This document shows, piece by piece, positions 31,203-40,122 of a stretch of DNA of 64,000 bases. A program made the position numbers and the translations under genes. Source of the DNA: Leifsonia shinshuensis (GTDB lineage: Bacteria; Actinomycetota; Actinomycetes; Actinomycetales; Microbacteriaceae). Under the pieces are notes generated by a model. It did no database searches and was not told the DNA's origin. It was given only the letters and a program-made list of their open reading frames with translations. The stretch is from contig NZ_JAVDVK010000001.1 in the NCBI RefSeq assembly GCF_031456835.1, positions 1,364,001-1,428,000 on the forward strand, given 5' to 3'. The stretch's first letter is position 1; every line of letters begins with the position of its first letter.

Positions 31203-31290
31203 CTGACGCGGACGTCGCCGACGGCCGGGCCGCTGGCTCCCGGCGGGGTCGCAGCGGCACAATGGGGGCGACCGAACGCAAGGAGGCACT

Positions 31291-31860
31291 GTGTCCTACA
31301 TCCGCACCGTCGAACCGTCCGAAGCGACCGGCGAGGTCGCCGAGCTCTACGCCGAAGACCTCGAAGACCACGGATACGTCGCCGATTACACCCGGGTGAT
31401 GAGCATGAACCCGGAGGCGTTCCGGGCCTTCGAGGACCTGATGCGCACCATCACTCCGAACCTCGGCAAGCGCCGCTACGAACTGGTCACGCTCGCGGCG
31501 GCCCAAGCGCTGCACAGCACCCACTGCCGGCTCGCGCACGGGCACAAGTGCCTCACGTTCATGGATGTGGACGAGCTGGAGCGCATCGCCCGCGACTACC
31601 ACGACGCCGGCCTGAGCGAGGCCGAGGTCGCCATGATGGAGTACGCCGAGAAGATCAGCACCGAGGCGCACACGATCACGGAATCCGACACGGCTCGCCT
31701 GCGCGACCTGGGCTTCACCGACCGCGAGATCGTCGACATCACCCTCGCCGCGGCAGCGCGCAACTACTTCAGCCGGGCCATCCAGGCGCTCGGCGCCGCC
31801 GTCGACGTGCCGGCGGACGTCAGCGATCGGCTCCGCGGCGCACTGCTGGCGCCGCTGTGA
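31291..31860 (+). CDS. AhpD-like / carboxymuconolactone decarboxylase family protein
   Basis: 189-aa all-helical protein of the peroxidase-related AhpD superfamily. The segment THCRLAHGHKC has a Cys-x7-Cys pair with two histidines, a variant of the CxxC...H redox centre. EAEVAMMEYAEKISTEAHTIT and FTDREIVDITLAAAARNYFSR are typical of the family. It is probably a thiol peroxidase or hydroperoxidase, but the specific substrate is unknown. GTG 31291 follows AAGGAGG by six bases. It overlaps the downstream ADP-ribosylglycohydrolase gene by four bases (GTGA). Confidence 0.85.
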   Translation: MSYIRTVEPSEATGEVAELYAEDLEDHGYVADYTRVMSMNPEAFRAFEDLMRTITPNLGKRRYELVTLAAAQALHSTHCRLAHGHKCLTFMDVDELERIARDYHDAGLSEAEVAMMEYAEKISTEAHTITESDTARLRDLGFTDREIVDITLAAAARNYFSRAIQALGAAVDVPADVSDRLRGALLAPL

Positions 31861-32891
31861 GGGACACGGCGCGCGCCCGCGCGCTCGCCGCGCTCCAGGG
31901 GCTGGCCCTCGGGGACGCGCTCGGCATGCCCACGCAGTCGATGTCCCGCGAGCGCATCGCCGCCGACCACGGGCGGATCCGCGGACTCGTCGCCGCCGGG
32001 CCGCACCAGCAGATCGCGGCCGAGATGCCTGCCGGCTCGATCACCGACGACACCGAGCAGGCCGTGCTGCTCGCCCGGCTGCTGATCGACGGCGACGGCA
32101 GCGTGCGTCCCGGCGTCCTCGCGGCGGAGCTGCTCGGCTGGGAGCGCACCATGGAGGCGCGCGGCTCCCTCGACCTGCTCGGCCCCAGCACCCGCGCGGC
32201 GCTGCAGCGGCTGCAGGACGGCATGCCGCCCGAGGAGGCGGGACGCTTCGGCGCGACGAACGGCGCCGCCATGCGGATCACGCCGGTCGGCATCGCCGTG
32301 CCCGTCGAACCGCTCCGCGCGTTCGTCGACGCGGTCGTCTCGGTCAGCGCCCTGACCCACAACACCGGGATCGGCATCGCGGGCGCGGCGGCCGTCGGTG
32401 CGGCGGTCAGCGCCGGAGTGGACGGAGCGGAGACGCCGGAGGCTCTCGACGTGGCCGTCGCGGCCGCCCGCGAAGGGGCGCGCCGCGGCCACTGGGTCGC
32501 CGGCGGCGACATCGCCGCGCGGCTCGAGTGGGCGGTCCCCCACCTGCTCGGGCTCGACCCGCGCAGCCAGGACGACGCCCTCGCCGACGTGATCGGCACC
32601 TCCGTCGCCGCCCAGGAGTCGGTGGTGGCCGCCCTGGCGCTCGTCGCGGTGACGGCGGCGAACGGCGACCCCGCCCATCCCGACCCCGACGCCGCGTGGG
32701 ACACGCTGTGCCGCGCCGCGAGCCTCGGCGGCGACACGGACACCATCGCCGCGATGGCGGGGGCGGTCCTCGGCGCGACCGGCGCCGCCGACTGGCCGCG
32801 CACGGCGCTCGACACGGTACGTCGCGTCAATGCGCTCGACCTCGAACCGCTGGTCGACGGCCTGCTGCGGGTGCGGAGGCGTCATGCCTGA
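31857..32891 (+). CDS. ADP-ribosylglycohydrolase family protein
   Basis: 344 aa from GTG 31857. The fold binds two metal ions through the conserved SITDDTEQAVLL near the N-terminus and LGGDTDTIAAMAGA near the C-terminus, both intact. The LQGLALGDALGMPTQSM opening is typical. Members remove ADP-ribose from proteins or small molecules, or split related N-glycosides. The gene is followed, with an eight-base overlap, by a PfkB-family kinase, a pairing that suggests the sugar or nucleoside product is phosphorylated; this is inference. Confidence 0.9.
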   Translation: MRDTARARALAALQGLALGDALGMPTQSMSRERIAADHGRIRGLVAAGPHQQIAAEMPAGSITDDTEQAVLLARLLIDGDGSVRPGVLAAELLGWERTMEARGSLDLLGPSTRAALQRLQDGMPPEEAGRFGATNGAAMRITPVGIAVPVEPLRAFVDAVVSVSALTHNTGIGIAGAAAVGAAVSAGVDGAETPEALDVAVAAAREGARRGHWVAGGDIAARLEWAVPHLLGLDPRSQDDALADVIGTSVAAQESVVAALALVAVTAANGDPAHPDPDAAWDTLCRAASLGGDTDTIAAMAGAVLGATGAADWPRTALDTVRRVNALDLEPLVDGLLRVRRRHA

Positions 32892-33813
32892 CGGGCGCGT
32901 GCTCTACACCGGCACGGTCGTGGTGGACCTCCTGCTGCGGGTGGGCGCTCTGCCCGAACGCGGCGGGGACATCCTCGCGTCCGGCGCCCGGATGGTCGCA
33001 GGCGGAGGCTTCAACGTCATGGCGGCCGCCGCCCGCGACGGGGCGGAGGTCGTCTTCGCCGGCCGCTCGGGCAGCGGCCCGTTCGGCGAGGTCGTCGCCG
33101 AGGCCCTCTGGCGCGAGGGGATCTCTGTGACGAACCCTCCGCTCGAGACGGCGGACAACGGCTACTGCGTCGTCCTCGTCGACGACGATGCCGAGCGCAC
33201 GTTCGTCACGGCCGCCGGCGCCGAGGGGATGCTGTCGCGCGCCGATCTCGACACCGTACGTCCGCGCCCCGGTGACGTCGTGTACGTCTCCGGCTACAGC
33301 CTCGCGCACGCGTCCGCGGGTCCGGCCGTCGCGGGCTGGCTGGCGGAACTGCCGCCGGAGGCGTGCGTGGTCTTCGACCCGTCCCCGCTCGTGGCATCCC
33401 TCGACCCCGAGTTGCTGGAGTCCGTGCTGCGCCGCACCGACGTGCTCAGCGCGAACGCCCGCGAGGCGCGCCTGCTGCGCGCCCACGCCCATCCCGCCCC
33501 CGCCGCGGGCGCCCTGCGCGGGATGCTCCGCGACGGCGCGGTCGCCGTCGTCCGTGACGGAGCGTCCGGCTGCTGGGTCGCCACCGGCGATCCGGCGCCC
33601 GCGCACCTGCCCGCGTTCCCGGTGACGGCCGTCGACACGACCGGGGCGGGCGACGCCTTCGGCGGCGTGCTCGCTGCGGCGCTCGCCCGCGGCGACGCAC
33701 CCGTCGACGCCGCCCGCCGGGCGAACGCGGCCGCGGCCATCGCCGTGACCCGTCCGGGCCCCGCCACGGCGCCGACGGCCGCCGAGACGGACGCCCTGCT
33801 CGACACGCACTGA
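32884..33813 (+). CDS. PfkB-family carbohydrate/nucleoside kinase
   Basis: 309-aa ribokinase-like kinase from ATG 32884. An N-terminal GG motif (VAGGGFNVMAAAARDGAEVVFAG) binds the sugar, and the C-terminal DTTGAGDAFGG is the PfkB signature with the catalytic Asp and anion hole. The small-substrate lid FTVxxE region is degenerate. Its start lies inside the ADP-ribosylglycohydrolase gene, so the two are made together. The likely substrate is a ribosyl compound released by that enzyme, unproven. Confidence 0.9.
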   Translation: MPDGRVLYTGTVVVDLLLRVGALPERGGDILASGARMVAGGGFNVMAAAARDGAEVVFAGRSGSGPFGEVVAEALWREGISVTNPPLETADNGYCVVLVDDDAERTFVTAAGAEGMLSRADLDTVRPRPGDVVYVSGYSLAHASAGPAVAGWLAELPPEACVVFDPSPLVASLDPELLESVLRRTDVLSANAREARLLRAHAHPAPAAGALRGMLRDGAVAVVRDGASGCWVATGDPAPAHLPAFPVTAVDTTGAGDAFGGVLAAALARGDAPVDAARRANAAAAIAVTRPGPATAPTAAETDALLDTH

Positions 33814-33848
33814 GGCACCGACATCCGAGCCGCATCCGAGGAGTTCAC

Positions 33849-34214
33849 ATGATCACCGTGAAGCGCGTGTACGACCCGCCGAGCCCCGACGACGGGTTCC
33901 GCATCCTGATCGACCGGCTCTGGCCGCGCGGGCTCACCAAGGAGCGGGCCGCCGTGGATGTGTGGCTGAAAGACGTAGCCCCCTCGACGGAGCTGCGGCG
34001 CTGGTTCCACCGCGACCCGTCCCCGTCCGGCGAGGCGGAGGTGTTCGACGAGTTCCGCGCCCGCTACGAGCAGGAGCTGGCGACGAACCCGGCGGTCGAC
34101 GAGCTCCGGGAACTGCTCGCGGCGCATCCGCTGGTGACGTTCCTGGTGGGGGTCCGCGATCTGGAGCTGAACCACGGGAAGGTGCTCGAGGACTTCCTCG
34201 AGCACCACCCGTGA
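33849..34214 (+). CDS. DUF488 family protein
   Basis: 121 aa, the usual length for the short YeaO-like DUF488 group. Conserved blocks are RVYDPPSPDDGFRILIDRLWPRGLTKERA, WLKDVAPSTELRRWFHRDP and a C-terminal TFLVGVRDLELNHGKVLEDFL. The function is unknown; distant links to nucleic acid or metal handling have been proposed for the family but cannot be tested here. A GAGGAG ribosome site precedes ATG 33849. Likely co-transcribed with the kinase (35-base gap). Confidence 0.9.
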   Translation: MITVKRVYDPPSPDDGFRILIDRLWPRGLTKERAAVDVWLKDVAPSTELRRWFHRDPSPSGEAEVFDEFRARYEQELATNPAVDELRELLAAHPLVTFLVGVRDLELNHGKVLEDFLEHHP

Positions 34215-34227
34215 CGTGCGGCCCGGA

Positions 34228-35889
34228 TCAGCCGGCGAGCGGCAGCTCCGCCCCACCCGACGCAGCGCCTACCGAGGCGTCCGCGTTCTGCGGACCGTCG
34301 ACCAGGAACCGCGCGTACGCGGGGATGGTGAGGAACGTCGGGAACTCCTCCCCCAGCGACACCTCCCGCAGCAGCTCGGCGGCGTCCGCGAACCGGGTGC
34401 CGTCGGCATCCAGCCGGTCGAGCTCCTCGTCGAGGATGCGCGACACGGACACCCGATCCACGGCCGTCCCCTCGACGGTCACGACGCGGTTGTCGATCCA
34501 CTGCCGCAGCAGCGAGCGCGAGATCTCCGCGGTCGCCGCATCCTCCATCAGCCCGTCGATCGCGACGGCGCCCGTCCCGCGCAGCCACGCCTCGATGTAG
34601 CGGAGGGCGACGGAGACGGTCGACCGCACCCCCGCATCCGTCACGGTGGCTGCCGCGCCATCGACGCGCAGCAGGTCGTGGGCGGTCACGTGCACGTCGT
34701 CCCTGCGCCGCGCGACCTGGTTCGGCCGGTCGCCGAGCACGGCGTCGAACTCGGCGAGCGCGGTCGGGATGAGGTCGGGATGCGCCACCCACGTCCCGTC
34801 GAAGCCGTCCCCGGCCTCGCGCCGCTTGTCCTCGGCGACCCGCTGCAGCGCCCGCTCGGTCGCCTCCGGGTCGCGCCGGTTCGGGATGAACGCGCTCATG
34901 CCGCCGATCGCGTGGGCTCCGCGCCGGTGGCAGGTCGCCACCAGCAGCTCCGTGTACGCCCGCATGAACGGGACCGTCATGGTGATCCCGTCGCGGTCGC
35001 CGAACGCGAACCGGCGCCCGCGGCCCTGGAACGTCTTGATCATCGAGAAGATGTAGTCCCAGCGTCCGGCGTTGAGGCCCGCGCAGTGGTCGCGCAGCTC
35101 GAACAGGATCTCCTCCATCTCGAAGGCCGCCGGGATCGTCTCGATCAGCACGGTCGCGCGCACGGTGCCCACCGGCATCCCGATGCGCTGCTGGGCGAAG
35201 ACGAAGATGTCGTTCCACAGCCGCGCCTCGCGGTGCGATTCGAGCTTCGGGAGGTAGAAGTACGGGCCGCGCCCCGCATCCACCAGGGCCTGGGCGTTGT
35301 GCCAGAAGTACAGACCGAAGTCGGTGAGCGACGCGCTGGCCGGAGCGGTGCGCCCGGCCCGGTCGGTGAACGCCAGGTGCTTCTCGACCAGGTGCCAGCC
35401 GCGGGGCCGCATCACGATCGTCGGCGTGTGCTCCTGGGGCGTCGTGACCCGGTACTGCTTGCCTTCGGAGCTCGTGAAGGCGAGGCGTCCGCGCACGGCG
35501 TCGTGCAGCGTCCACTGGCCGCCGACGATGTTCTCCCAGGTCGGGCTCGTCGCGTCCTCCAAGTCGGCCAGCCAGACACGCGCGCCGGAGTTGAGGGCGT
35601 TGATGGCCATCTTCGGATCCGTGGGGCCGGTGATCTCCACCCGCCGGTCCTCGAGGCCCGGCCCCGCCCCGGCGACGCGCCAGTGCTCGTCCTCGCGGAC
35701 GGCGGCCGTGCTGCTGAGGAAGCCCGGGTCGCGGCCGTTGCCGGCCTGCGCCCGGTGGAGGGCGCGCTCCGCCAGGAGCTCCTGCCGGCGCGCCGCGAAG
35801 GTCTGGTGCAGGTGGTCGACGAAGGCGAGGGCCTCCGGCGTCAGGATGGTGTCGGTCGCGGCGTCGCGCGGCCCGGTGATCTCGATCAT
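34228..35889 (-). CDS. aceB: Malate synthase A
   Basis: Second enzyme of the glyoxylate shunt: glyoxylate plus acetyl-CoA to malate. It is 553 aa, the class A length. Conserved stretches include ADLEDATSPTWENIVGGQ, TIVMRPRGWHLVEKHL, VGTVRATVLIETIPAAFEMEEIL with a metal-site Glu, GLNAGRWDYIFSMIKTF, and HAIGGMSAFIPNRRDPE. The C-terminal LEDAATAEISRSLLRQWI contains the catalytic-base Asp region. The start is ATG 35889. It lies 50 bases downstream of aceA on the same strand, in an aceA-aceB transcription unit. Confidence 0.96.
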   Translation of the reverse strand: MIEITGPRDAATDTILTPEALAFVDHLHQTFAARRQELLAERALHRAQAGNGRDPGFLSSTAAVREDEHWRVAGAGPGLEDRRVEITGPTDPKMAINALNSGARVWLADLEDATSPTWENIVGGQWTLHDAVRGRLAFTSSEGKQYRVTTPQEHTPTIVMRPRGWHLVEKHLAFTDRAGRTAPASASLTDFGLYFWHNAQALVDAGRGPYFYLPKLESHREARLWNDIFVFAQQRIGMPVGTVRATVLIETIPAAFEMEEILFELRDHCAGLNAGRWDYIFSMIKTFQGRGRRFAFGDRDGITMTVPFMRAYTELLVATCHRRGAHAIGGMSAFIPNRRDPEATERALQRVAEDKRREAGDGFDGTWVAHPDLIPTALAEFDAVLGDRPNQVARRRDDVHVTAHDLLRVDGAAATVTDAGVRSTVSVALRYIEAWLRGTGAVAIDGLMEDAATAEISRSLLRQWIDNRVVTVEGTAVDRVSVSRILDEELDRLDADGTRFADAAELLREVSLGEEFPTFLTIPAYARFLVDGPQNADASVGAASGGAELPLAG

Positions 35890-35939
35890 GATGCGTCTCC
35901 TTCAGGTGTGAGAGCCGGTTCGTGTGCCGAACGGCCCGG

Positions 35940-37265
35940 TCAGAACTGGTGCTCCTCGGTGGAGCCGACCAGGGCGAGCGTCGCGCTGTCGGGGTTGAGC
36001 GCGGTCGCCACGCGGTCGAAGTACCCGGTGCCGACCTCCCGCTGGTGGCGGGTGGCGGTGTAGCCGTCGGCCTCGGAGGCGAACTCGGCCTCCTGCAGGT
36101 CGACGTACGCGCTCATCTGCCGGGCGCGGTAGTCCCGGGCGAGCGTGAACATGGAGTGGTTGAGGGCGTGGAACCCGGCCAGCGTGATGAACTGGAAGGC
36201 GTATCCCATCGCGGCGAGCTCCCGCTGGAATCGGGCGATGGTCGCGTCGTCGAGGTGGCTGCGCCAGTTGAACGACGGCGAGCAGTTGTACGCCAGCCGC
36301 TTGCCGGGATGCTCGGCGTGCACCGCCTCCGCGAACCGGCGGGCGAGCTCCAGGTCGGGCTCGGCCGACTCCACCCACAGCAGGTCGGCGTACGGGGCGT
36401 AGGCCAGCCCGCGGGCGATGACCGGCTCGATGCCGTTCCGCACCTCGTAGAAACCCTCGGCCGTCCGCGTCCCGGTGAGGAACGGACGGTCGCGCTCGTC
36501 GTGGTCGCTCGTCAGCAGGGTCGCGGCGAGGGAGTCGGTGCGTGCGATGACGATCGTCGGCACCCCGGCGACGTCGGCGGCCAGACGGGCGGCGTTGAGG
36601 GTGCGGATGTGCTGCCCGGTCGGGATGAGCACCTTGCCGCCCATGTGCCCGCACTTCTTCTCGCTGGCGAGCTGATCCTCCCAGTGGACGCCTGCGGCGC
36701 CCGCCTGGATCATAGAGTGCATGAGCTCGTAGGCGTTCAGCGGGCCGCCGAAGCCGGCCTCGGCGTCGGCGACGATCGGCGCCATCCAGTCGCTCACCGC
36801 TCCGTCGGTTCCCTCGATCTGGCCGGCGCGCAGCAGGGCGTTGTTGATGCGGCGGACCACCGCCGGGACGGAGTTCGCCGGGTACAGGCTCTGGTCGGGG
36901 TAGGTCTGGCCGGAGAGGTTCGCGTCGGCGGCGACCTGCCAGCCGGAAAGGTAGATGGCCTCGAGCCCGGCGCGCACCTGCTGCACGGCCTGGTTGCCGG
37001 TCAGCGCGCCGAGCGCCGCGACCCACCGCGGGTCGTCAGTGGTGCTGTCGCGCTGGGTCAGCTCCCAGAGACGGTCGGCGCCGCGGCGGGCGAGGGTCTG
37101 CTCCTCGCGGACCGGGCCGCGCAGGGCGACGACGTCGTCGGCGGTGTAGTCGCGGCGGATGCCGGACCAGCGCGGGTCGGCATCCCACTCGAGCTGCAGC
37201 TCGGCGGCCGTCTGGGTGGTGTCGCCCGGGCGGGCGCTGTTCTCGGGACGGTTCGGGGTGCTCAT
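35940..37265 (-). CDS. aceA: Isocitrate lyase
   Basis: Splits isocitrate into succinate and glyoxylate, first step of the glyoxylate shunt. It is 441 aa from ATG 37265, which has GGAGG five bases upstream (Met four codons earlier rejected). The active-site signature [10 protein letters not shown] is intact, with [22 protein letters not shown] metal residues and the C-terminal [15 protein letters not shown]. It is divergent from a RamB-like regulator across 122 bases, the arrangement expected for acetate-responsive control. Confidence 0.97.
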   Translation of the reverse strand: MSTPNRPENSARPGDTTQTAAELQLEWDADPRWSGIRRDYTADDVVALRGPVREEQTLARRGADRLWELTQRDSTTDDPRWVAALGALTGNQAVQQVRAGLEAIYLSGWQVAADANLSGQTYPDQSLYPANSVPAVVRRINNALLRAGQIEGTDGAVSDWMAPIVADAEAGFGGPLNAYELMHSMIQAGAAGVHWEDQLASEKKCGHMGGKVLIPTGQHIRTLNAARLAADVAGVPTIVIARTDSLAATLLTSDHDERDRPFLTGTRTAEGFYEVRNGIEPVIARGLAYAPYADLLWVESAEPDLELARRFAEAVHAEHPGKRLAYNCSPSFNWRSHLDDATIARFQRELAAMGYAFQFITLAGFHALNHSMFTLARDYRARQMSAYVDLQEAEFASEADGYTATRHQREVGTGYFDRVATALNPDSATLALVGSTEEHQF

Positions 37266-37350
37266 CGGGACCTCCATCGGTCGATCGGTTGCCTCGATCC
37301 TTCGCCCGCTGGAAGGCCTCCCGACCGGATCGGTCGACAGAAATACGCCC

Positions 37351-37370
37351 GTTCTTCTGTTTGCCAGAAC
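37351..37370. promoter_or_regulatory. Candidate RamB-type site between aceA and the regulator
   Basis: GTTCT and AGAAC form a dyad around TCTGTTTGCC. The TTTGC word resembles part of the RamB motif known from Corynebacterium. It lies in the shared aceA/regulator promoter region. Only a weak match, given as a candidate. Confidence 0.3.
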
Positions 37371-37387
37371 TTCCCCGGAGTGTCAGC

Positions 37388-38863
37388 ATGGCGAGCATGA
37401 CCGTCATCGAGGACGTGCAGGACGACCGCCCCGCGGCCGACGCGCTCACGCTCGGCCGCCGCATCCGCGCCTTCCGTCAGCAGCGCGGGCTGACCCTGGA
37501 GGCGCTGGCCGCGGCGGTAGACCGCGCGCCCTCGCAGGTCTCCACCATCGAGAACGGCAACCGGGAACCGCGGCTGGCGCTGCTGCGCGCGATCGCCTCC
37601 GCGCTCGACGTGAGGGTCGACGACCTGCTCGCCCCCGAGGCGCCCGACGAGCGCGCGGCGCTCGAGATCGCGGTCGAGCGGGCGCAGCGCGGACCGGTGT
37701 TCGCCTCCCTCGGGATCGACCCGGTGCGCGTCGGCCGCACCGTGCCCGACGCGACGTTGCAGGCCATCCTGGCCCTGCATCAGGAGGTCGAGCGGCTGCA
37801 CCGCGAGCGCGCGGCGACTCCCGAGGAGGCGCGCCGGGCCAACGCGGAGCTGCGCGCGACCATGCGCGCGCGGGACAACCACTTCCCCGAGTTGGAGGCC
37901 ATAGCGGCGAACCTGTTGGGCGCCGTCGGCCACACCGGCGGACCGGTCTCGCACCAGACGGTGACGGACATGGCCGACCACCTCGGCTACGCACTCCACT
38001 ACGTCGGCGACCTGCCGCACTCGACCCGTTCGGTGACGGACCGGCGCAACGGGCGCATCTACCTGCCGACCGAGCAGTCGCCGTCGCGCGACTCCCGCTC
38101 CCCCATCCTGCAGGCGTTCGCCTCGCACGTGCTCGGCCACGACGAGCCGCGAAACTACGCCGATTTTCTGCGGCAGCGCATCGAGACCAACTATCTGACC
38201 GCGGCGCTGCTGCTTCCGGAGAAGGATGCGGTCGCCTTCCTCAGCGAGGCCAAGAACTTCCGGCGCATCTCCATGGAGGACCTCCGCGACGCCTTCGCCG
38301 TCACCTACGAGACCGCGGCGCACCGGTTCACCAACCTGGCGACCGCGCGGCTCGGCATCCCGGTGCACTTCATGAAGGTGCACGAGTCGGGCACCATCAT
38401 CAAGGCGTACGAGAACGACGCGGTCGTGTTCCCGTCGGATGCGCTCGGCGCGGTCGAGGGGACGCCGGTGTGCCGCAGCTGGACGGCGCGGACGGTGTTC
38501 GACGTGGCCGACCGGTTCAGCCCGTACTACCAGTACACAGACACGCCGACCGGCACGTTCTGGTGCACGTCACGGGTCGAGAAGGCCAAGGAGGGCGACT
38601 ACTCGGTCAGCGTCGGCGTGCCGTTCGCCCACGTGAAGTGGTTCCGCGGCCGGGAGACGCCGAACCGCGCGGTGTCGCGGTGCCCGGACGAGTCGTGCTG
38701 CCGCCGCCCGCCGGGAGCGCTCGCGGAGCGGTGGGAGGGGATGGCGTGGCCGGCCGCGCGGACGCCCACGTCACTGCTCGCGGCCCTGCCGACCGGGACG
38801 TTCCCCGGCGTCGACGCGACCGAGGTGTACGCGTTCCTCGACCGCCACGCGCCCGCATCCTGA
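37388..38863 (+). CDS. ramB: RamB-like regulator (XRE helix-turn-helix, ScfR family)
   Basis: Transcription factor of the short-chain fatty acyl regulator family, 491 aa from ATG 37388 (GGAG seven bases upstream). An XRE-type helix-turn-helix lies at about 20-75 (LGRRIRAFRQQRGLTLEALAAAVDRAPSQVSTIENGNREP). An IrrE/DUF955-like domain and a C-terminal DUF2083-type domain with paired cysteines (SRCPDESCCRRP) follow. The metalloprotease HExxH is altered to HVLGH, so proteolytic activity is unlikely. Divergent from aceA, as expected of RamB, which controls glyoxylate-shunt genes in Corynebacterium and Mycobacterium. Confidence 0.85.
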   Translation: MASMTVIEDVQDDRPAADALTLGRRIRAFRQQRGLTLEALAAAVDRAPSQVSTIENGNREPRLALLRAIASALDVRVDDLLAPEAPDERAALEIAVERAQRGPVFASLGIDPVRVGRTVPDATLQAILALHQEVERLHRERAATPEEARRANAELRATMRARDNHFPELEAIAANLLGAVGHTGGPVSHQTVTDMADHLGYALHYVGDLPHSTRSVTDRRNGRIYLPTEQSPSRDSRSPILQAFASHVLGHDEPRNYADFLRQRIETNYLTAALLLPEKDAVAFLSEAKNFRRISMEDLRDAFAVTYETAAHRFTNLATARLGIPVHFMKVHESGTIIKAYENDAVVFPSDALGAVEGTPVCRSWTARTVFDVADRFSPYYQYTDTPTGTFWCTSRVEKAKEGDYSVSVGVPFAHVKWFRGRETPNRAVSRCPDESCCRRPPGALAERWEGMAWPAARTPTSLLAALPTGTFPGVDATEVYAFLDRHAPAS

Positions 38864-38879
38864 GGTGGTTGCGGCGGTT

Positions 38880-39932
38880 CTATGCGGCGTCGGATTGCAG
38901 CGCGCCGAACACCCGCAGGAACACGATGATCCAGGCGAAGATGGCGAGGGACGCGACGAGCTCCACCGCGGTCAGGTTGTAGTAGCCGACCGCGAACAGC
39001 ACCGCGGAGACGCCGATGGCCGCCACGATCGCCCAGCCCATCGCCACGAAGAGGAACGGCATCCGCGGGAGGGCCCACCGGATCCCGACGGCGAGCGCGC
39101 AGAACACCACGGCCATCCCGGTCGCCACCGTGTTGTGGATGAGCACGGAAACGTTGACGGGCACGAGGCCGACGCAGGCCAGCAGCACGCCGAGGGCGAT
39201 CAGCGCGACCCGGACCAGGATCTCGCCGCGGGTCAGGAAGCGGCCCGGGTGGAGGGTGGACATGCGTGCCATGGCCGTCACCAGCACACCGGCCACGACC
39301 AGCGTCGCGTTGAAGGTCAGGCCGGAGAGGTCGAGGTGGGTTCCGAGGGAGCTCAGGTTCTCCTTCCACCAGAAGCGGTCCGATGCGGTCAGCATCGATG
39401 TCATCGCGCCGACCGTGAGGAACACGGTGAGCACCGACGAGAGCAGCATCGGCGTCATGTGCACCGCTGAGGAGAAGGCGATGTACGCGCTGAGGCCGAC
39501 GGCCGGACCGACGATCGCGACGGCCTCGAGCGCGTAGACGGGCGCTTCGGCGAAGCTGCGCGACAGGATGTCGGCGGCCATCGTCCAGACCAGCCCGATC
39601 ACGAGGGCGTGCGCGAGGGCCACCGCAGCGGTCTCGAACACGGCGACCGCGAACGCGCTGCGACTGCGGTGCTCCAGCCGGGGACCGACGTGCGGGGAGC
39701 GGAGCACCGCGACCCGTCCGCCGGCGTACGCCAGCGCCGTGGCGGCCGCCCCCGCGATCGCGGTGACCTGCCCGACGGACCGGTCCCCCGCGATGTCGAG
39801 GCGATGGTCGCCGATCAGGAACACCAGGAGCGCGACGCCGGCGGCGACGAGCGCCGCCGCGGCCGCGGCGCCGAGCGCGAGCTTCTCGGCCGTGGCCGCG
39901 CGCAACCGCGCGACGACCGGGGACACGTCCAT
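38880..39932 (-). CDS. Polytopic membrane protein (DUF998-like)
   Basis: 350 aa from ATG 39932 (MDVSPVVARLRA), with about nine hydrophobic segments across the whole length. The block GLVPVNVSVLIHNTVATGMAVVF is like the DUF998 motif with a conserved His/Asn after a Pro. The function is unknown. The frame stays open upstream through palindrome A2, giving an artificial N-terminus of about 43 residues that I rejected. It ends 17 bases from the ramB stop, tail to tail. Confidence 0.68.
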   Translation of the reverse strand: MDVSPVVARLRAATAEKLALGAAAAAALVAAGVALLVFLIGDHRLDIAGDRSVGQVTAIAGAAATALAYAGGRVAVLRSPHVGPRLEHRSRSAFAVAVFETAAVALAHALVIGLVWTMAADILSRSFAEAPVYALEAVAIVGPAVGLSAYIAFSSAVHMTPMLLSSVLTVFLTVGAMTSMLTASDRFWWKENLSSLGTHLDLSGLTFNATLVVAGVLVTAMARMSTLHPGRFLTRGEILVRVALIALGVLLACVGLVPVNVSVLIHNTVATGMAVVFCALAVGIRWALPRMPFLFVAMGWAIVAAIGVSAVLFAVGYYNLTAVELVASLAIFAWIIVFLRVFGALQSDAA

Positions 39933-40009
39933 CGAGAGTATTTCCTGCACACCCACCCAGACGCACCCGCGCCCCGCCTTATGACGCGCCCCGCGCATCC
40001 CGCCCCTCC

Positions 40010-40083
40010 CCCTCCGTCGAGTACACGAAAAGTGCACGCGACACGCCGGTGAAGCGTGCACTTTTCGTGTACTCGACGGAGGG
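40010..40083. repeat. Palindromic element A2 (perfect 30-bp arms)
   Basis: Arms 40010-40039 and 40054-40083 are perfectly complementary over 30 bases around a 14-base loop (GACACGCCGGTGAA). Outer arm CCCTCCGTCGAG, inner TACACGAAAAGTGCACGC. It lies between the 5' end of the DUF998-like gene and the 3' end of the glycoside hydrolase gene. The longest perfect palindrome in the window, about 90% identical to A3. Confidence 0.95.
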
Positions 40084-40122
40084 CGGAGGCGAGAGCGAGG
40101 GCGGAGGGGACGGGGGCGCGGG

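Noticed and set aside
38880..40061. Longer membrane protein starting inside palindrome A2
   Set aside because: The additional residues come from the repeat itself (HFSCTRR-like) and have no ribosome site; ATG 39932 is better.
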